Source: Candidatus Aminicenantota bacterium | GTDB lineage: Bacteria; Acidobacteriota; Aminicenantia; Aminicenantales; Aminicenantaceae | NCBI GenBank assembly: GCA_011773465.1 | Contig: WVXO01000014.1 | Coordinates: forward strand, 2,127 to 51,442 | Length of the DNA stretch: 49,316 bases | Direction: 5' to 3' | Shown: piece after piece, positions 16,325 to 24,857 of the stretch | Position numbering within the stretch: the stretch's first letter is position 1 | How the letters are laid out: every line of letters starts with the position of its first letter | The notes under the pieces: model-generated | What the model was told of the DNA's origin: nothing | Database searches by the model: none | The model's input: only the letters and a program-made list of their open reading frames with translations | Made by a program: the position numbers and the translations under genes

Positions 16325-17242
16325 CTATTTCTCCTTCTCCTTGCGGCGACGAGCCAACATGTATGTTTCCTCTATGCCCTTAATGCTGACTGCCTCTGTG
16401 GCTAATTCAAGTCCGCAGGATGCTGCGGTGAACGGATCTTGGCCTTCAGCCAGTTTCACGGCAGCACCCCCACAAAAAACATCGCCGCATCCTGTAGTAT
16501 CAACTACGCTCTTGACCTCAGGCGATCGGATTCTTTTAGACTCTTCAGGCGTGATCACTAAAACACCCTGCTTTCCCAGAGTTATAAAAACCACCTTGAC
16601 GCCTAGATTAAAAACTTCTTTGCCAAAAGATAAAGCATCCTCTTCAGAATATCGTTTATCTGGATCACCGAGCATAGAAGACAGCTCTTTCTCGTTTACC
16701 TGGATGAAGCTTACTCCTTCTACCCATTCTTTCCCTTTTGTCAAAGGAAGGTACTTGCGGGGAATATTGAGCTCTCTAGATAGAGGAAGAGAATGAACAT
16801 CGAGCCATACAGGGATTTTTGCAGCTGTGATTATTTTTCTCCAATCTGAAAGCTCGACATCAAAACCCGAATTTATGATTAGAATAAGCATTCCGAGCTT
16901 ATGCATGTTTTCTATAACCTGGCGTGGATTTAAAGGAGGAACAACAGATTTTAATGTTTCTACTCTCTCTCCCTTTTCTGGATAATGAAGGTGAACCTGG
17001 TTTCCTGGGCCGGGAACCTGGCATATCCCTTCTCTTCGAAGGGTAGCCCAATTTTCAACCATCTTTTCTACATCTTGGATTAATTCTTCTCCGAGATTTG
17101 TGTAGAGATGCACTTGTTTTCCCAAGCCACATAGAACAGCGGCCTGATAAAGGACTCCCCCCAAGCCTCTGATCGTCTGACCAGAATCAAAGGTAACCTT
17201 ATCAGAGGTTATGGTTCCTATAAGACCAAAGCCTTGGTTCAT
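16325..17242 (-). CDS. PfkB-family sugar/nucleoside kinase
   Basis: Ribokinase-fold kinase, 305 residues, the family's normal size. The C-terminal signature reads DTTGCGDVFCGG, with the catalytic Asp in GCGD (the usual Ala of GAGD is Cys). Near the N-terminus GGVLYQAAVLCGLG corresponds to the first PfkB signature region, and FITLGKQGVLV precedes the catalytic loop. The substrate cannot be told. It is transcribed divergently from the iron-type alcohol dehydrogenase across an 84-base gap with a 19-bp palindrome, so the two may share regulation. Confidence 0.85.
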   Translation of the reverse strand: MNQGFGLIGTITSDKVTFDSGQTIRGLGGVLYQAAVLCGLGKQVHLYTNLGEELIQDVEKMVENWATLRREGICQVPGPGNQVHLHYPEKGERVETLKSVVPPLNPRQVIENMHKLGMLILIINSGFDVELSDWRKIITAAKIPVWLDVHSLPLSRELNIPRKYLPLTKGKEWVEGVSFIQVNEKELSSMLGDPDKRYSEEDALSFGKEVFNLGVKVVFITLGKQGVLVITPEESKRIRSPEVKSVVDTTGCGDVFCGGAAVKLAEGQDPFTAASCGLELATEAVSIKGIEETYMLARRRKEKEK

Positions 17243-17294
17243 TTTCTCTTTTTTTATAGCTGCGTGTAATAAAAATTGCCATTTTCGTCAAAAT

Positions 17295-17320
17295 TTATAA
17301 CTGTATGTTATAAATATGAT
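17295..17320 (+). promoter_or_regulatory. Divergent promoter region with 19-bp palindrome and -10 box
   Basis: A perfect inverted repeat TTATAAC-N5-GTTATAA occupies 17295-17313, directly against a TATGAT -10 box at 17315-17320. The -10 ends 6 bases before the ATG at 17327. It is a good position for a repressor site acting on the dehydrogenase gene and perhaps on the divergent kinase gene. Confidence 0.45.
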
Positions 17321-17326
17321 ATATTA

Positions 17327-18622
17327 ATGAATCTGGAGTTAAAAGAAAAAAAGATGAATGAACTGAAAGAAAAGGCAAGAACGCTTATTGATGAATTCAA
17401 GGGAAAAAACTATATTCACGGAATAGCCTGCCTGGAGAGAGTCGGCGAGCTCTCAGCACCTCTTGGGAAAAAAGTCCTTTTAATCACCAATCTTCAAAAG
17501 CGCGATCCCCACAGCTACCAGAATATTTTCGAATCTCTGGTCAATTCTGAATTGGAAATCGCTGGGCCCTCTCCATCTGCTCAGCCAAACTCTCCAAAAG
17601 AAGATGTTTCAAGGATAAAAGAAGAAATCCTACGAGAGAAGCCTGACTTTGTGCTTGTCGCCTCAGGCGGCTCTGGAATAGATACTACGAAAGCAGCTGT
17701 TGTCCTAGCAATATTAGATGGCGACATTGAAGATTACTTCGGTATAGGGAAAGTGACTGAAAAATTAACAACAGAAGGAAAGAAACTTCTTCCCTTGGTG
17801 GCCGTCCAAACTGCCTCAGGCTCCTCAGCCCACCTGACAAAATACTCCAACATAACTGATTTCAAGACAAACCAGAAAAAGATTATTGTTGATGAAGCTG
17901 TTATCCCTCCAAGGGCTCTTTTTGATTATGGCCTTACAAAATCCGCGTCAGCCTCATTCACCTCCGATGGCGCCTTTGATGGTCTGGCCCACTGCCTCGA
18001 AGTCTACTACGGCGCAAGCCCTGAATCATTCGAGAAAGCCCAGGAAATAGCGCTGACAGGGATAGAGCTTATTGTTTCCTATATAGAAAAGGCTGCGGCC
18101 GAACCTTTTAATTTAGAAGCCAGAGAAGCTCTTGGCTTAGGAACCGACCTCGGCGGCTATGCCATCATGATAGGAGGAACGAACGGCGCTCACCTCACAA
18201 GTTTTTCTTTGGTGGATATTCTAAGTCACGGTCGAGCCTGCGCTTTGCTTAATCCTTATTATACGGTCTTTTTTGCCCCCTCCATCCAGAAACAGCTCAA
18301 AATGCTCGCTCATCTCTTTTCAAAGTACGGCTTGATCGATGAATCTTCGTTTACACTTGATGGACAAGAATTAGGGCTGGCTGTGGCCAAAGCCTTCATC
18401 GCCTTGAGCAAGCGTATTGGCTATCCGACTACCCTTGGCGAAATTGGCGGGATGAGTAGGGTTCACATAGAAAGAGCTCTCCAAGGAGCCAAAAATCCGC
18501 AGCTTGAGACGAAACTCAAAAACATGCCTGTTCCCTTGACTGCTGACATGGTTGACGAATATATGAAGCCTATCCTGGAAGCTGCGCTGAATGGAGATTT
18601 TAGTCTCATAAAAACGCTTTAA
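17327..18622 (+). CDS. Iron-containing (group III) alcohol dehydrogenase
   Basis: NAD(P)-dependent dehydrogenase of the Fe-ADH family acting on an alcohol or sugar-derived polyol. The cofactor motif GGSGIDTTKA lies near residues 113-122, and ASGSSAHLTKYS follows. Metal ligands are expected in DGAFDGLAHCLE and in the DILSHGRACALL segment, where an Asp/His set is conserved. I chose ATG 17327 because a -10 box lies 6 bases upstream, which suggests a leaderless message. Alternatives are ATG 17354 and the TTG at 17276. About 431 residues, somewhat longer than typical at the N-terminus. It is divergent from a PfkB kinase and followed by a LarA-type gene. Confidence 0.85.
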   Translation: MNLELKEKKMNELKEKARTLIDEFKGKNYIHGIACLERVGELSAPLGKKVLLITNLQKRDPHSYQNIFESLVNSELEIAGPSPSAQPNSPKEDVSRIKEEILREKPDFVLVASGGSGIDTTKAAVVLAILDGDIEDYFGIGKVTEKLTTEGKKLLPLVAVQTASGSSAHLTKYSNITDFKTNQKKIIVDEAVIPPRALFDYGLTKSASASFTSDGAFDGLAHCLEVYYGASPESFEKAQEIALTGIELIVSYIEKAAAEPFNLEAREALGLGTDLGGYAIMIGGTNGAHLTSFSLVDILSHGRACALLNPYYTVFFAPSIQKQLKMLAHLFSKYGLIDESSFTLDGQELGLAVAKAFIALSKRIGYPTTLGEIGGMSRVHIERALQGAKNPQLETKLKNMPVPLTADMVDEYMKPILEAALNGDFSLIKTL

Positions 18623-18677
18623 AAAAACTAAAAGGTCAAGACGCAAAGCCTAAAATGATCAAGACAATAAATTCATC

Positions 18678-18843
18678 ACTAATACAAACGCAGTTATCAT
18701 TGTTACATTGTCATGGCGAGCGACTTAAGGGAGCGTGGCCATCTCATCTTATAAAGAAGAGATTGCTCAGCCTGTTCCGAGCAAAGCGAAGGAATCTCCT
18801 TCGTTCCTCGCAATGACATTCTATTTAATGCGTTTGTACTAGT
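18678..18843. mobile_element. MITE-like element, copy 1 (166 bp)
   Basis: Terminal inverted repeats ACTAATACAAACGCA (18678-18692) and the complement of ACTAGTACAAACGCA (18829-18843) match at 14 of 15 positions. The inside carries GAGATTGCTCAGCC, CCGAGCAAAGCGAAGGAATC and CCTCGCAATGACA. It is non-coding. The second copy at 26765-26929 is 165 bp. It occupies most of the gap between the dehydrogenase and LarA genes. I could not define a target-site duplication. Confidence 0.75.
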
Positions 18844-18890
18844 AAACTGTAAGCAGCAAGGAATAAGCAGCAAAGACGAAACGAAGAAAA

Positions 18891-20291
18891 ATGAAAGAAG
18901 TCATCCTGAATTTGGATCATAGTAGTTTTCCGGTAAGAGTTCCTGACCATACTGATGTCTTCCCTATGGGAAAAGCTTTGCCTCTAACTAAACCTGAGGA
19001 AAAAATCCGGAATTCTCTCGCAAAGCCTCTGAACAGTCTGCCCATTAGATCATTGGTGAGCCAAAAACTTCAAGCTAACCCTAAAGCAAAAGCGGTTGTG
19101 GTTATTTCAGACAACACTCGTCCGGTTCCGTATAAGGGAGAATCAGGCATCCTTTTTCCTCTCGTTGACGAAATAATAAAAGCCGGAATTCCGCCTTCCC
19201 AGATTCGACTTCTCGTGGCAACAGGAACCCACCGGCCGACGAATGAGAAAGAGCTCAGGGAAATGCTTGATTCCCGAATCTTTACGCTAGGCCTTCAAGT
19301 AATCAATCATGATAGCAGGAAATCCAGTGATATGATCTCCGTAGGCAAGACAGAACTTGGCGGTGAAATTCTTCTTAATCGTTACTATGTGGAAAGCGAT
19401 TTGAAAATTCTCACCGGTCTTGTAGAAAGCCACTTCATGGCTGGAGTTTCGGGAGGAAGGAAATCCATCTGCCCTGGTCTTCTTTCTGAATCCTCAACCT
19501 ATATCCTCCACAGCGGGCCTGTTCTCTCTTCCCCAAAAGCAGCGGATTTAATCCTCGAAGGAAATCCTGTTCATGAAGAAGCACTCAGAGTGGCAAGAAT
19601 GGCTGGCTGTGATATGATAGTCAACGCTACTCTCGACTCAAACTACAGACTAACAGGAGTCTTTACAGGCCATATGGAATCCGCCCATTTAGCAGCCGTT
19701 AGGATACTCCGAACCTGGGCTGAAATCCCTGTAAAGAAAGAATATGATCTTGTGCTTAGTCATACGGGCTTTGTAGGAGTCAATCACTACCAGGCAGCCA
19801 AAGGAGCCTTGACATGCATTCCGCTAATAAAGAGGGGTGGGATCTGTGTTCTAGCTACACAACACACGGATCCTGATCCCATAGGAGGATCCAACTATAA
19901 GAGAATGATCAGGCGTCTGGGAGAATTAGGCGAAGAAAGATTTATGAAGATGATCCTTGATCCATCCTGGATTTTTGTTCCCGAACAATGGGAGGCCCAG
20001 ATGTGGGCGCGGCTTTTCAAAAAAATTCCTCCTGAAGACCTCATCTACTGCTCGTTTGAAATTCCTGAAGATTCTTTTTCCTGGCTTCCAGGAACAGATG
20101 CCAGAACATTAGCCCCGAAGGCGAAAACCCTCAAGGAATTGGTGGAAATGTGTTTTGCTTGGGCAGTAGAGAAGCTCCGCCTTCGCTTGGGCAGAGAGCC
20201 TCAAATCGCCTTTCTCCCCGATGGCCCTTATGGAATTCCTGTATCGGGGAACAAGGTTCAGCAGCATCTTAAAGTAAATATGGATGCTTAG
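18891..20291 (+). CDS. LarA-family nickel-pincer-cofactor racemase/epimerase
   Basis: Homologue of lactate racemase LarA, which interconverts 2-hydroxyacid stereoisomers by hydride transfer to a nickel-pincer nucleotide. All key residues are visible: Asp74 and Arg77 in SDNTRP, His114 in ATGTHRP, His181, Lys191 in SGGRKS (the cofactor attachment lysine) and His207. The His-Lys and Lys-His spacings of 10 and 16 match LarA. The length is 466 residues, slightly above the family's roughly 420-430. The cofactor-making genes larB, larC and larE are not in the window. Lactate, malate or sugar-acid substrates are all possible; the neighbouring kinase and dehydrogenase favour a sugar acid or polyol (inference). 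Confidence 0.85.
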   Translation: MKEVILNLDHSSFPVRVPDHTDVFPMGKALPLTKPEEKIRNSLAKPLNSLPIRSLVSQKLQANPKAKAVVVISDNTRPVPYKGESGILFPLVDEIIKAGIPPSQIRLLVATGTHRPTNEKELREMLDSRIFTLGLQVINHDSRKSSDMISVGKTELGGEILLNRYYVESDLKILTGLVESHFMAGVSGGRKSICPGLLSESSTYILHSGPVLSSPKAADLILEGNPVHEEALRVARMAGCDMIVNATLDSNYRLTGVFTGHMESAHLAAVRILRTWAEIPVKKEYDLVLSHTGFVGVNHYQAAKGALTCIPLIKRGGICVLATQHTDPDPIGGSNYKRMIRRLGELGEERFMKMILDPSWIFVPEQWEAQMWARLFKKIPPEDLIYCSFEIPEDSFSWLPGTDARTLAPKAKTLKELVEMCFAWAVEKLRLRLGREPQIAFLPDGPYGIPVSGNKVQQHLKVNMDA

Positions 20292-20327
20292 GCGAAAGCA
20301 TATTCTTGTTAAGCAGATCAGTGACAC

Positions 20328-21059
20328 ATGATTTATCATCTGGGGACTTCTGGTTGGAGTTATAATGATTGGAGAGGAAGGTTCTATCCCGAAGATATCT
20401 CTCAAAAAAAATGGCTTCCATTCTATGCTCAACATTTCAACACTGTGGAGATAAACATGACCTTTTACCGTTATCCAAAGCCAGAAACTCTAAAAGGTTG
20501 GCTGGATAAAGTTCCAGAGGATTTCAAGTTCACGTTGAAAGCGAACCGCCAGATCACACACCGGAAAAGAATAAAAGGGGTCAAAAACGAAGTCAGGTAT
20601 TTTTACATTCTGGCAGATTCCCTCCTTAACAAACTAGGGTGCATACTTTTCCAACTTCCTCCGTCTCTCACTTTCGATGCAGTTTTGCTCGAAGAATTCC
20701 TTTCCACTCTCTCCCCGAAATACAAAAACGTCATCGAGTTTCGTCATGAAAGCTGGTACCAAGATGAAGCCTACAAGCTCCTTAAATCTTATGATGTAAT
20801 ATTCTGTACTGTCTCTTCGGAAAAAGTGCCAAAAACTGTGGTCGAAACAGCAGAGAGTGCTTATTTCCGCTTTCACGGCCTTACGGGCGGCTACAGATAC
20901 AGCTATTCAGAGGAAGAATTAGAAAAATGGGCGGAAACCATAAGAAAGACAAAGGTAGTGAAAAGCTATGTTTATTTCAACAATGACTATCACGCTCATG
21001 CAGTCGAGAACTGCAAGAAATTAAGGGAACTCCTTCAAGATAGGCAGAACAGCGAATAA
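20328..21059 (+). CDS. DUF72 domain protein (YecE family)
   Basis: A 243-residue TIM-barrel-like DUF72 protein. Signatures include the N-terminal GTSGWSYNDWRGRFYP, FNTVEINMTFYR, PEDFKFTLKANRQITH, LFQLPPSL, EFRHESWY, and YFRFHG followed by YVYFNNDYHAHAVENC at the end. The N-terminus begins exactly as the family does, which supports the ATG despite the lack of a clear Shine-Dalgarno. The biochemical function of the family is not established. It starts 37 bases after the LarA gene. Confidence 0.9.
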   Translation: MIYHLGTSGWSYNDWRGRFYPEDISQKKWLPFYAQHFNTVEINMTFYRYPKPETLKGWLDKVPEDFKFTLKANRQITHRKRIKGVKNEVRYFYILADSLLNKLGCILFQLPPSLTFDAVLLEEFLSTLSPKYKNVIEFRHESWYQDEAYKLLKSYDVIFCTVSSEKVPKTVVETAESAYFRFHGLTGGYRYSYSEEELEKWAETIRKTKVVKSYVYFNNDYHAHAVENCKKLRELLQDRQNSE

Positions 21060-21060
21060 C

Positions 21061-21086
21061 GTGGGCTTGATAAATCAAGCCCCTAC
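21061..21086. repeat. 26-bp GGGCTTGAT palindrome
   Basis: Begins 2 bases after the stop codon of the DUF72 gene. A perfect stem of GGGCTTGAT with ATCAAGCCC; it may form the 3' hairpin of that message. Confidence 0.9.
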
Positions 21087-21203
21087 ATAAGATGAAAAGG
21101 ACGGTAAGGGGAGGGAAGAATCGGGAAAAAGTTGACGGCGCCTGAGGACTTAACTAAAATAAAGCGCGATGCAATTAAAATCACGTGCTTTAAGGGGCAA
21201 GTT

Positions 21204-21833
21204 ATGAAAAGAATTCATAAGCTATTCACTTTATTCCTGGCTTTCACTCTTTTTGTTTTCACCTTATATTCAATTTCAGAAAGCCAGCCTGAAATACCCG
21301 AGACCGGGCTTCCTGTGCTCATCACTTCCTGCGGACAGAGTCCCGGTCCCATTATGCTCAAAGTAGTATTTATGAGGTTGAAACTTGAGGCTGAGCCCAA
21401 AGCTTATGAGGTTATTGAATTGGCTGCTGCTGAAGATCTCAAAGCGATGAAGGAGGCAGGCACACCTTACAAATCCATCATCATCGTCATGGGAGCAAGT
21501 CTTAAAGGCATGGGGGCTGCTGGAATATCCATCGATGATGAATTGTCCAGAACTTCAAAGCTAATTGAGGAAGCACGCCGTCAGGGTATCACCATCATCG
21601 GGGCTCACATCGAGGGCATGAAAAGAAGGGCTCAGGGCGCTGCTGTAGGCGACAACACAGATGAGCTAAGCATTGACGCTGTCGCTCCAAAATCTGACCT
21701 TCTGGTTATTATAAAGGAAGGAAATGCAGACGGTCGCTTTACCACAATCGCCAACGAGAAAAAAATTCCCATGATCGAGGCTGAAAAGACTTTAGATCTT
21801 CTCTCTGAATTCAAGAAACTCTTTACGAGATAG
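21204..21833 (+). CDS. Exported DUF6305-type protein
   Basis: A 209-residue protein with a clear signal peptide (KRIHKLFTLFLAFTLFVFTL), so periplasmic. The mature part has alternating strands and helices: LPVLITSCGQSPGP, YKSIIIVMGASLKGMGAAGI, GITIIGAHIEGMKRRAQG and DNTDELSIDAVAP. It matches what I remember of the DUF6305 family, which has no known activity. I chose ATG 21204 with AAGGGGC upstream; a longer frame from a TTG at 21132 adds 24 non-signal residues. It precedes a large permease, so a role as a periplasmic partner of that transporter is plausible. Confidence 0.75.
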   Translation: MKRIHKLFTLFLAFTLFVFTLYSISESQPEIPETGLPVLITSCGQSPGPIMLKVVFMRLKLEAEPKAYEVIELAAAEDLKAMKEAGTPYKSIIIVMGASLKGMGAAGISIDDELSRTSKLIEEARRQGITIIGAHIEGMKRRAQGAAVGDNTDELSIDAVAPKSDLLVIIKEGNADGRFTTIANEKKIPMIEAEKTLDLLSEFKKLFTR

Positions 21834-21901
21834 AGCTCGTCTATAAGCTATAGGATTTAAACCTTCGCTGGAAGTGAGTGTTTGAAAAATGAATCCTGGA
21901 A

Positions 21902-21949
21902 AAATGGGGCCTGGCCCCATTTTCTTACCCCATTTTCTTACCCCATTTT
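21902..21949. repeat. GGGGCC-type palindrome, copy 2, with 13-bp tandem tail
   Basis: A perfect 10+1+10 palindrome (arm AAATGGGGCC) at 21902-21922, followed by two copies of CTTACCCCATTTT at 21924-21936 and 21937-21949, which repeat its right arm. Confidence 0.8.
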
Positions 21950-21974
21950 TACAGTCCCAGCTTTATAATTTAAG

Positions 21975-23267
21975 GTGAGCATTTTTACTTCTACCCAAAT
22001 TATCCTGGCTGTCATGGTGGTGACTTATATCATCGCCAAGGTTTTAAAAGTCTCGACAGAGCTCTCCATGTTCGCGGCCGCTCTGACTGGAGGACTCGCT
22101 GGCGGAGTTGGAATCCCTGCCAGGCACATCGTTGAAGGAGCCTTCACCTACCTGGATATCATTCTCATTTTCATTACAGCCACTCTTTTCATGAATATCC
22201 TTAAAGAATCCGGGGGTGTCGCTTTCGTCGTGAGAGGAATCCTCAAGAAATTTTTTCGCAGAAAATCTATTCTTTTCGTCTTGATTTCTCTTCTTTTACT
22301 TCTCCCCGGTGCTCTAACGGGTGCGGGAAGCGTAACAGTATTGATAACCGGAGGTATGATAGCCGTTGTCTTAGGCTACATGGGGATCTCTAAACCGAAA
22401 ACAGCTGCTATTATTTTTATCCTGGCCGGCATGAGCGCAGCTGCTCCCCCAGTAAGTTTATGGGCGATGCTCACCGCAGCAGGAGTCAACATGCCTTATG
22501 TGGGCTTCTTCCTGCCTCTCCTCATCCCATGCCTGTTTCTTTCTTTGATAACTATCTTTATCCTGGGCTCGCGGGGAAAGCCAGTTAATCTGGAAAAAGC
22601 ACTAAAAGAGCTCCCCGAAGCGCCCCAAAAGATGAACTGGATTCGAGTCTCTCTCCCTTTTCTTGTTTTTCTCTTTTTGGTGCTTGCGGGAAGAATCTGG
22701 CCTCATTCACTTCCTGTCGTGGGATTGCCGATGATGTTTATGGCAGCCGCTTTTATTAGCCTGCTGCTTTCTCCCGTGAAAATAAATTTTCTCAAAATCT
22801 CAAGAGACACTGTCCATCAGCTCCTTCCTTTAATCGGGACTTTAACCTGTGTCGGGATCCTGGTCCAGATTATGACCCTCACTGGAGTCCGGGGACTCAT
22901 AGCTATTACAACAGTTACCCTGCCGCTCGTTGCAGTCTTTATCACTCTCTGCCTTGTTCTTCCCGTTTCAGAGGCTGTTCTCATGTGGGGAGCAGCCCCG
23001 GTTCTCGGCGTTCCTCTTGTCCTACTTTTTAACACAATCGGGCTCAATCCCATTATTGCTCTGGCCGGCATGAGTGTCATCTGGCCTCTGGGCGACGCCC
23101 TCCCTCCCACAGCAATCATAGGACGCCTGACTGCAGATACCGTAGGAATGAAAGAACCATACTCCGAGCTTCTAAAATACTGCATTATTCCGGCAGTGAT
23201 CATCATGGCTGTGGGAACGCTGATGGTTATCTTTAGCAAAAAATTAGCTTTCTTTACTCTATTATAA
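21975..23267 (+). CDS. TRAP DctM-like large permease (ion transporter superfamily)
   Basis: A 430-residue integral membrane protein with roughly eleven to twelve hydrophobic helices and few charged loops. It resembles the large DctM-type permease of TRAP transporters and related carboxylate carriers; features such as LTGAGSVTVLITGGMIAV, AGMSAAAPPVSLWAM and the C-terminal WPLGDALPPTAIIGR fit the two re-entrant-type repeats. No small DctQ subunit or ordinary DctP binding protein is adjacent; the DUF6305 protein upstream and a 49-residue membrane protein downstream may replace them. The start is GTG, just before the first helix. The substrate is probably an organic anion. Confidence 0.75.
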   Translation: MSIFTSTQIILAVMVVTYIIAKVLKVSTELSMFAAALTGGLAGGVGIPARHIVEGAFTYLDIILIFITATLFMNILKESGGVAFVVRGILKKFFRRKSILFVLISLLLLLPGALTGAGSVTVLITGGMIAVVLGYMGISKPKTAAIIFILAGMSAAAPPVSLWAMLTAAGVNMPYVGFFLPLLIPCLFLSLITIFILGSRGKPVNLEKALKELPEAPQKMNWIRVSLPFLVFLFLVLAGRIWPHSLPVVGLPMMFMAAAFISLLLSPVKINFLKISRDTVHQLLPLIGTLTCVGILVQIMTLTGVRGLIAITTVTLPLVAVFITLCLVLPVSEAVLMWGAAPVLGVPLVLLFNTIGLNPIIALAGMSVIWPLGDALPPTAIIGRLTADTVGMKEPYSELLKYCIIPAVIIMAVGTLMVIFSKKLAFFTLL

Positions 23268-23292
23268 AAATGAAGATTTTAGCTCGTCCAAG

Positions 23293-23318
23293 GTGGGCTT
23301 GATGAATCAAACCCCTAC
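23293..23318. repeat. 26-bp palindrome, mixed arms
   Basis: Left arm GGGCTTGAT but right arm ATCAAACCC. This is the only copy combining the two arm types, which leaves one C-A mismatch in the stem. Confidence 0.8.
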
Positions 23319-23416
23319 AGCTATTAGAACACGGATTTTGCCTTGTAAAGAAATGATTAAGAATTTCAAATCAAAGAATCAATATAACTGGACATTTTAA
23401 GGAAGGATATTTTCGA

Positions 23417-23566
23417 ATGATTATCACGATCCTTTATTATGTACTGACAGCTTATATCGCCTTTCTCATCGTCTGGAACCTTCTGAAAAGGAAAAAATGG
23501 CAGGAGGAAATTCTTTACATAATAATTCTGATGCCTTTTCTTCTAAGGCTGTTCCGGCTTAAATAG
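23417..23566 (+). CDS. Small two-helix membrane protein (49 residues)
   Basis: A short open frame with two hydrophobic segments (about residues 4-23 and 32-46) separated by the basic loop KRKKWQEE. GGAAGG lies about 10 bases before the ATG. It is tightly placed between the DctM-like permease and the aspartoacylase-like gene, ending 9 bases before the latter. The size and topology are compatible with a reduced small subunit of the transporter, although TRAP DctQ subunits are larger with four helices. I do not recognise a family. Confidence 0.6.
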   Translation: MIITILYYVLTAYIAFLIVWNLLKRKKWQEEILYIIILMPFLLRLFRLK

Positions 23567-23575
23567 AGAAGAATT

Positions 23576-24745
23576 ATGTCTATGAGCTGGCTTTATCTTC
23601 GAAAATTCACTCTTATCGCTCTGGGCCTCGTCCTCATGGTTTTTGCTGGTGTTAGCTTTTTTGAAAGCCGGCATCTCAAAGAGCCTGTTGTCCTAAGCCG
23701 GGGCGTAACCCAGGTAAAAAAATTGAGTGCTTATTTCCCCGGCGTCAAAGGAACCATAAGCGATTCAAATATCTATGTTTTAGAAGGAGCAAAACCTGGA
23801 GGCACAATTCTCATCCTTGGAGGAACCCATCCTGAAGAGCCTGGAAGCCGCCTTACAACCTGGATTCTCACAGAGAATGCGGTCGCCGATCAAGGAAGAG
23901 TTTTTGTGATCAACTCTGCTAACAGAAGCGCCACCACAGTGACGCGTTTGGGCGGAGGCTACCCCCCGGATTTCACAATTCATACCAAGTGGGGAGAGCA
24001 AAAATTCCGAATGGGAGACCGTTGGTCAAATCCTCTTGACCAATGGCCCGATCCTGAAGCCTATATTCATTACCCGAGCCGACAGGAACTGGCTTATGTC
24101 GATATCCGCAATCTGAACAGAGCATTCCCTGGCCGAGCCAACGGCACTCTTACGGAAAAAACCTGCTATGCCCTTATCCAGCTCATCCAAAAAGAGAAGG
24201 TGGATATTGTCATCGATCTTCACGAGGCAGAACTGCAGTATCCAGTTATAAGCACCATAGTCGCTCACGAGAAAGGACAGAACCTGGCTGCCATGGCCTC
24301 CATGATGATATCAGGCACAGAAGGATTCAGCATCGGCATGGAATATTCTCCGCCAGCCTTGCATGGCTTATCTCACCGTGAAATCGGCGACCACACCCAG
24401 GCCATATCTCTTCTCCTGGAGGCTCCAGAGCCTTTTCTTGATGCAACCCGGGGCCGAACAGATAGAAGGCTTCTTCTTGAAGGAAAAGATGAATTTGTAG
24501 TCAAAGCTGGAAAACACGGGCTCCTGTTTGAGAAAATGGACGAGAACGGATGGCCTATTGAGGTCCGGGTTGGTCGGCATTGTTCAACCATACTTCAGAT
24601 ACTAGAGCTCTGGTCTGAAGAGAATCCCGAAAAATCTGTGATAGTAAAAGGAGTGCCCCGCTATGCTGAGGTCATCGAAAAAGGAATAGGCAATTTCCTT
24701 CACGATCCAGCCAAGGCTGACCCAAAGAGAGTTTACTATGAATAA
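23576..24745 (+). CDS. Membrane-anchored M14/aspartoacylase-succinylglutamate desuccinylase-like hydrolase
   Basis: A 389-residue zinc hydrolase of the M14 clan, AstE/ASPA-like branch. An N-terminal anchor (about residues 10-25) places the domain outside the membrane. Zinc ligands are His85 and Glu88 in GGTHPEEPGS and His216 in DLHEAE; the probable catalytic Glu is Glu282 in LLLEAPEP, and NLNRAFPG is the substrate-binding loop. Known relatives cleave acyl-amino acids or C-terminal amino acids. It belongs to a plus-strand group with the DUF6305 protein and the permease. Its position near poly-gamma-glutamate genes raises the possibility of a gamma-glutamyl substrate (inference). Confidence 0.8.
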   Translation: MSMSWLYLRKFTLIALGLVLMVFAGVSFFESRHLKEPVVLSRGVTQVKKLSAYFPGVKGTISDSNIYVLEGAKPGGTILILGGTHPEEPGSRLTTWILTENAVADQGRVFVINSANRSATTVTRLGGGYPPDFTIHTKWGEQKFRMGDRWSNPLDQWPDPEAYIHYPSRQELAYVDIRNLNRAFPGRANGTLTEKTCYALIQLIQKEKVDIVIDLHEAELQYPVISTIVAHEKGQNLAAMASMMISGTEGFSIGMEYSPPALHGLSHREIGDHTQAISLLLEAPEPFLDATRGRTDRRLLLEGKDEFVVKAGKHGLLFEKMDENGWPIEVRVGRHCSTILQILELWSEENPEKSVIVKGVPRYAEVIEKGIGNFLHDPAKADPKRVYYE

Positions 24746-24785
24746 TAATGGGGCCATAATAATGGGGCCTGTCCCCTTTTTGTTT
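24746..24785 (+). terminator. GGGGCC-type repeat, copy 3, shaped like a terminator
   Basis: AATGGGGCC occurs twice (24747 and 24761); the second is followed by TGTCCCC and a T-rich run. The GGGG/CCCC stem and TTTTT could end the transcript of the aspartoacylase-like gene, which stops right before it. It is a degenerate member of the palindrome family at 5694, 21902 and 30079. Confidence 0.5.
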
Positions 24786-24857
24786 GCAGTCGATGTTTTC
24801 ATCATGGATAATAAGGAAAAAAAAGAAATAAAATAAAAAATGAAAAGGAGATAAGAA

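Noticed and set aside
16007-16405. 132-codon plus-strand frame across the gap between the hydroxyproline dehydratase and PfkB genes
   Set aside because: It runs antisense through the ends of both genes and through the repeats between them. Its composition is low-complexity and hydrophobic by accident, with no ribosome-binding site.
21132-21203. N-terminal extension of the DUF6305 protein from a TTG
   Set aside because: The internal ATG at 21204 has a ribosome-binding sequence and begins a normal signal peptide. The extension would bury the signal.
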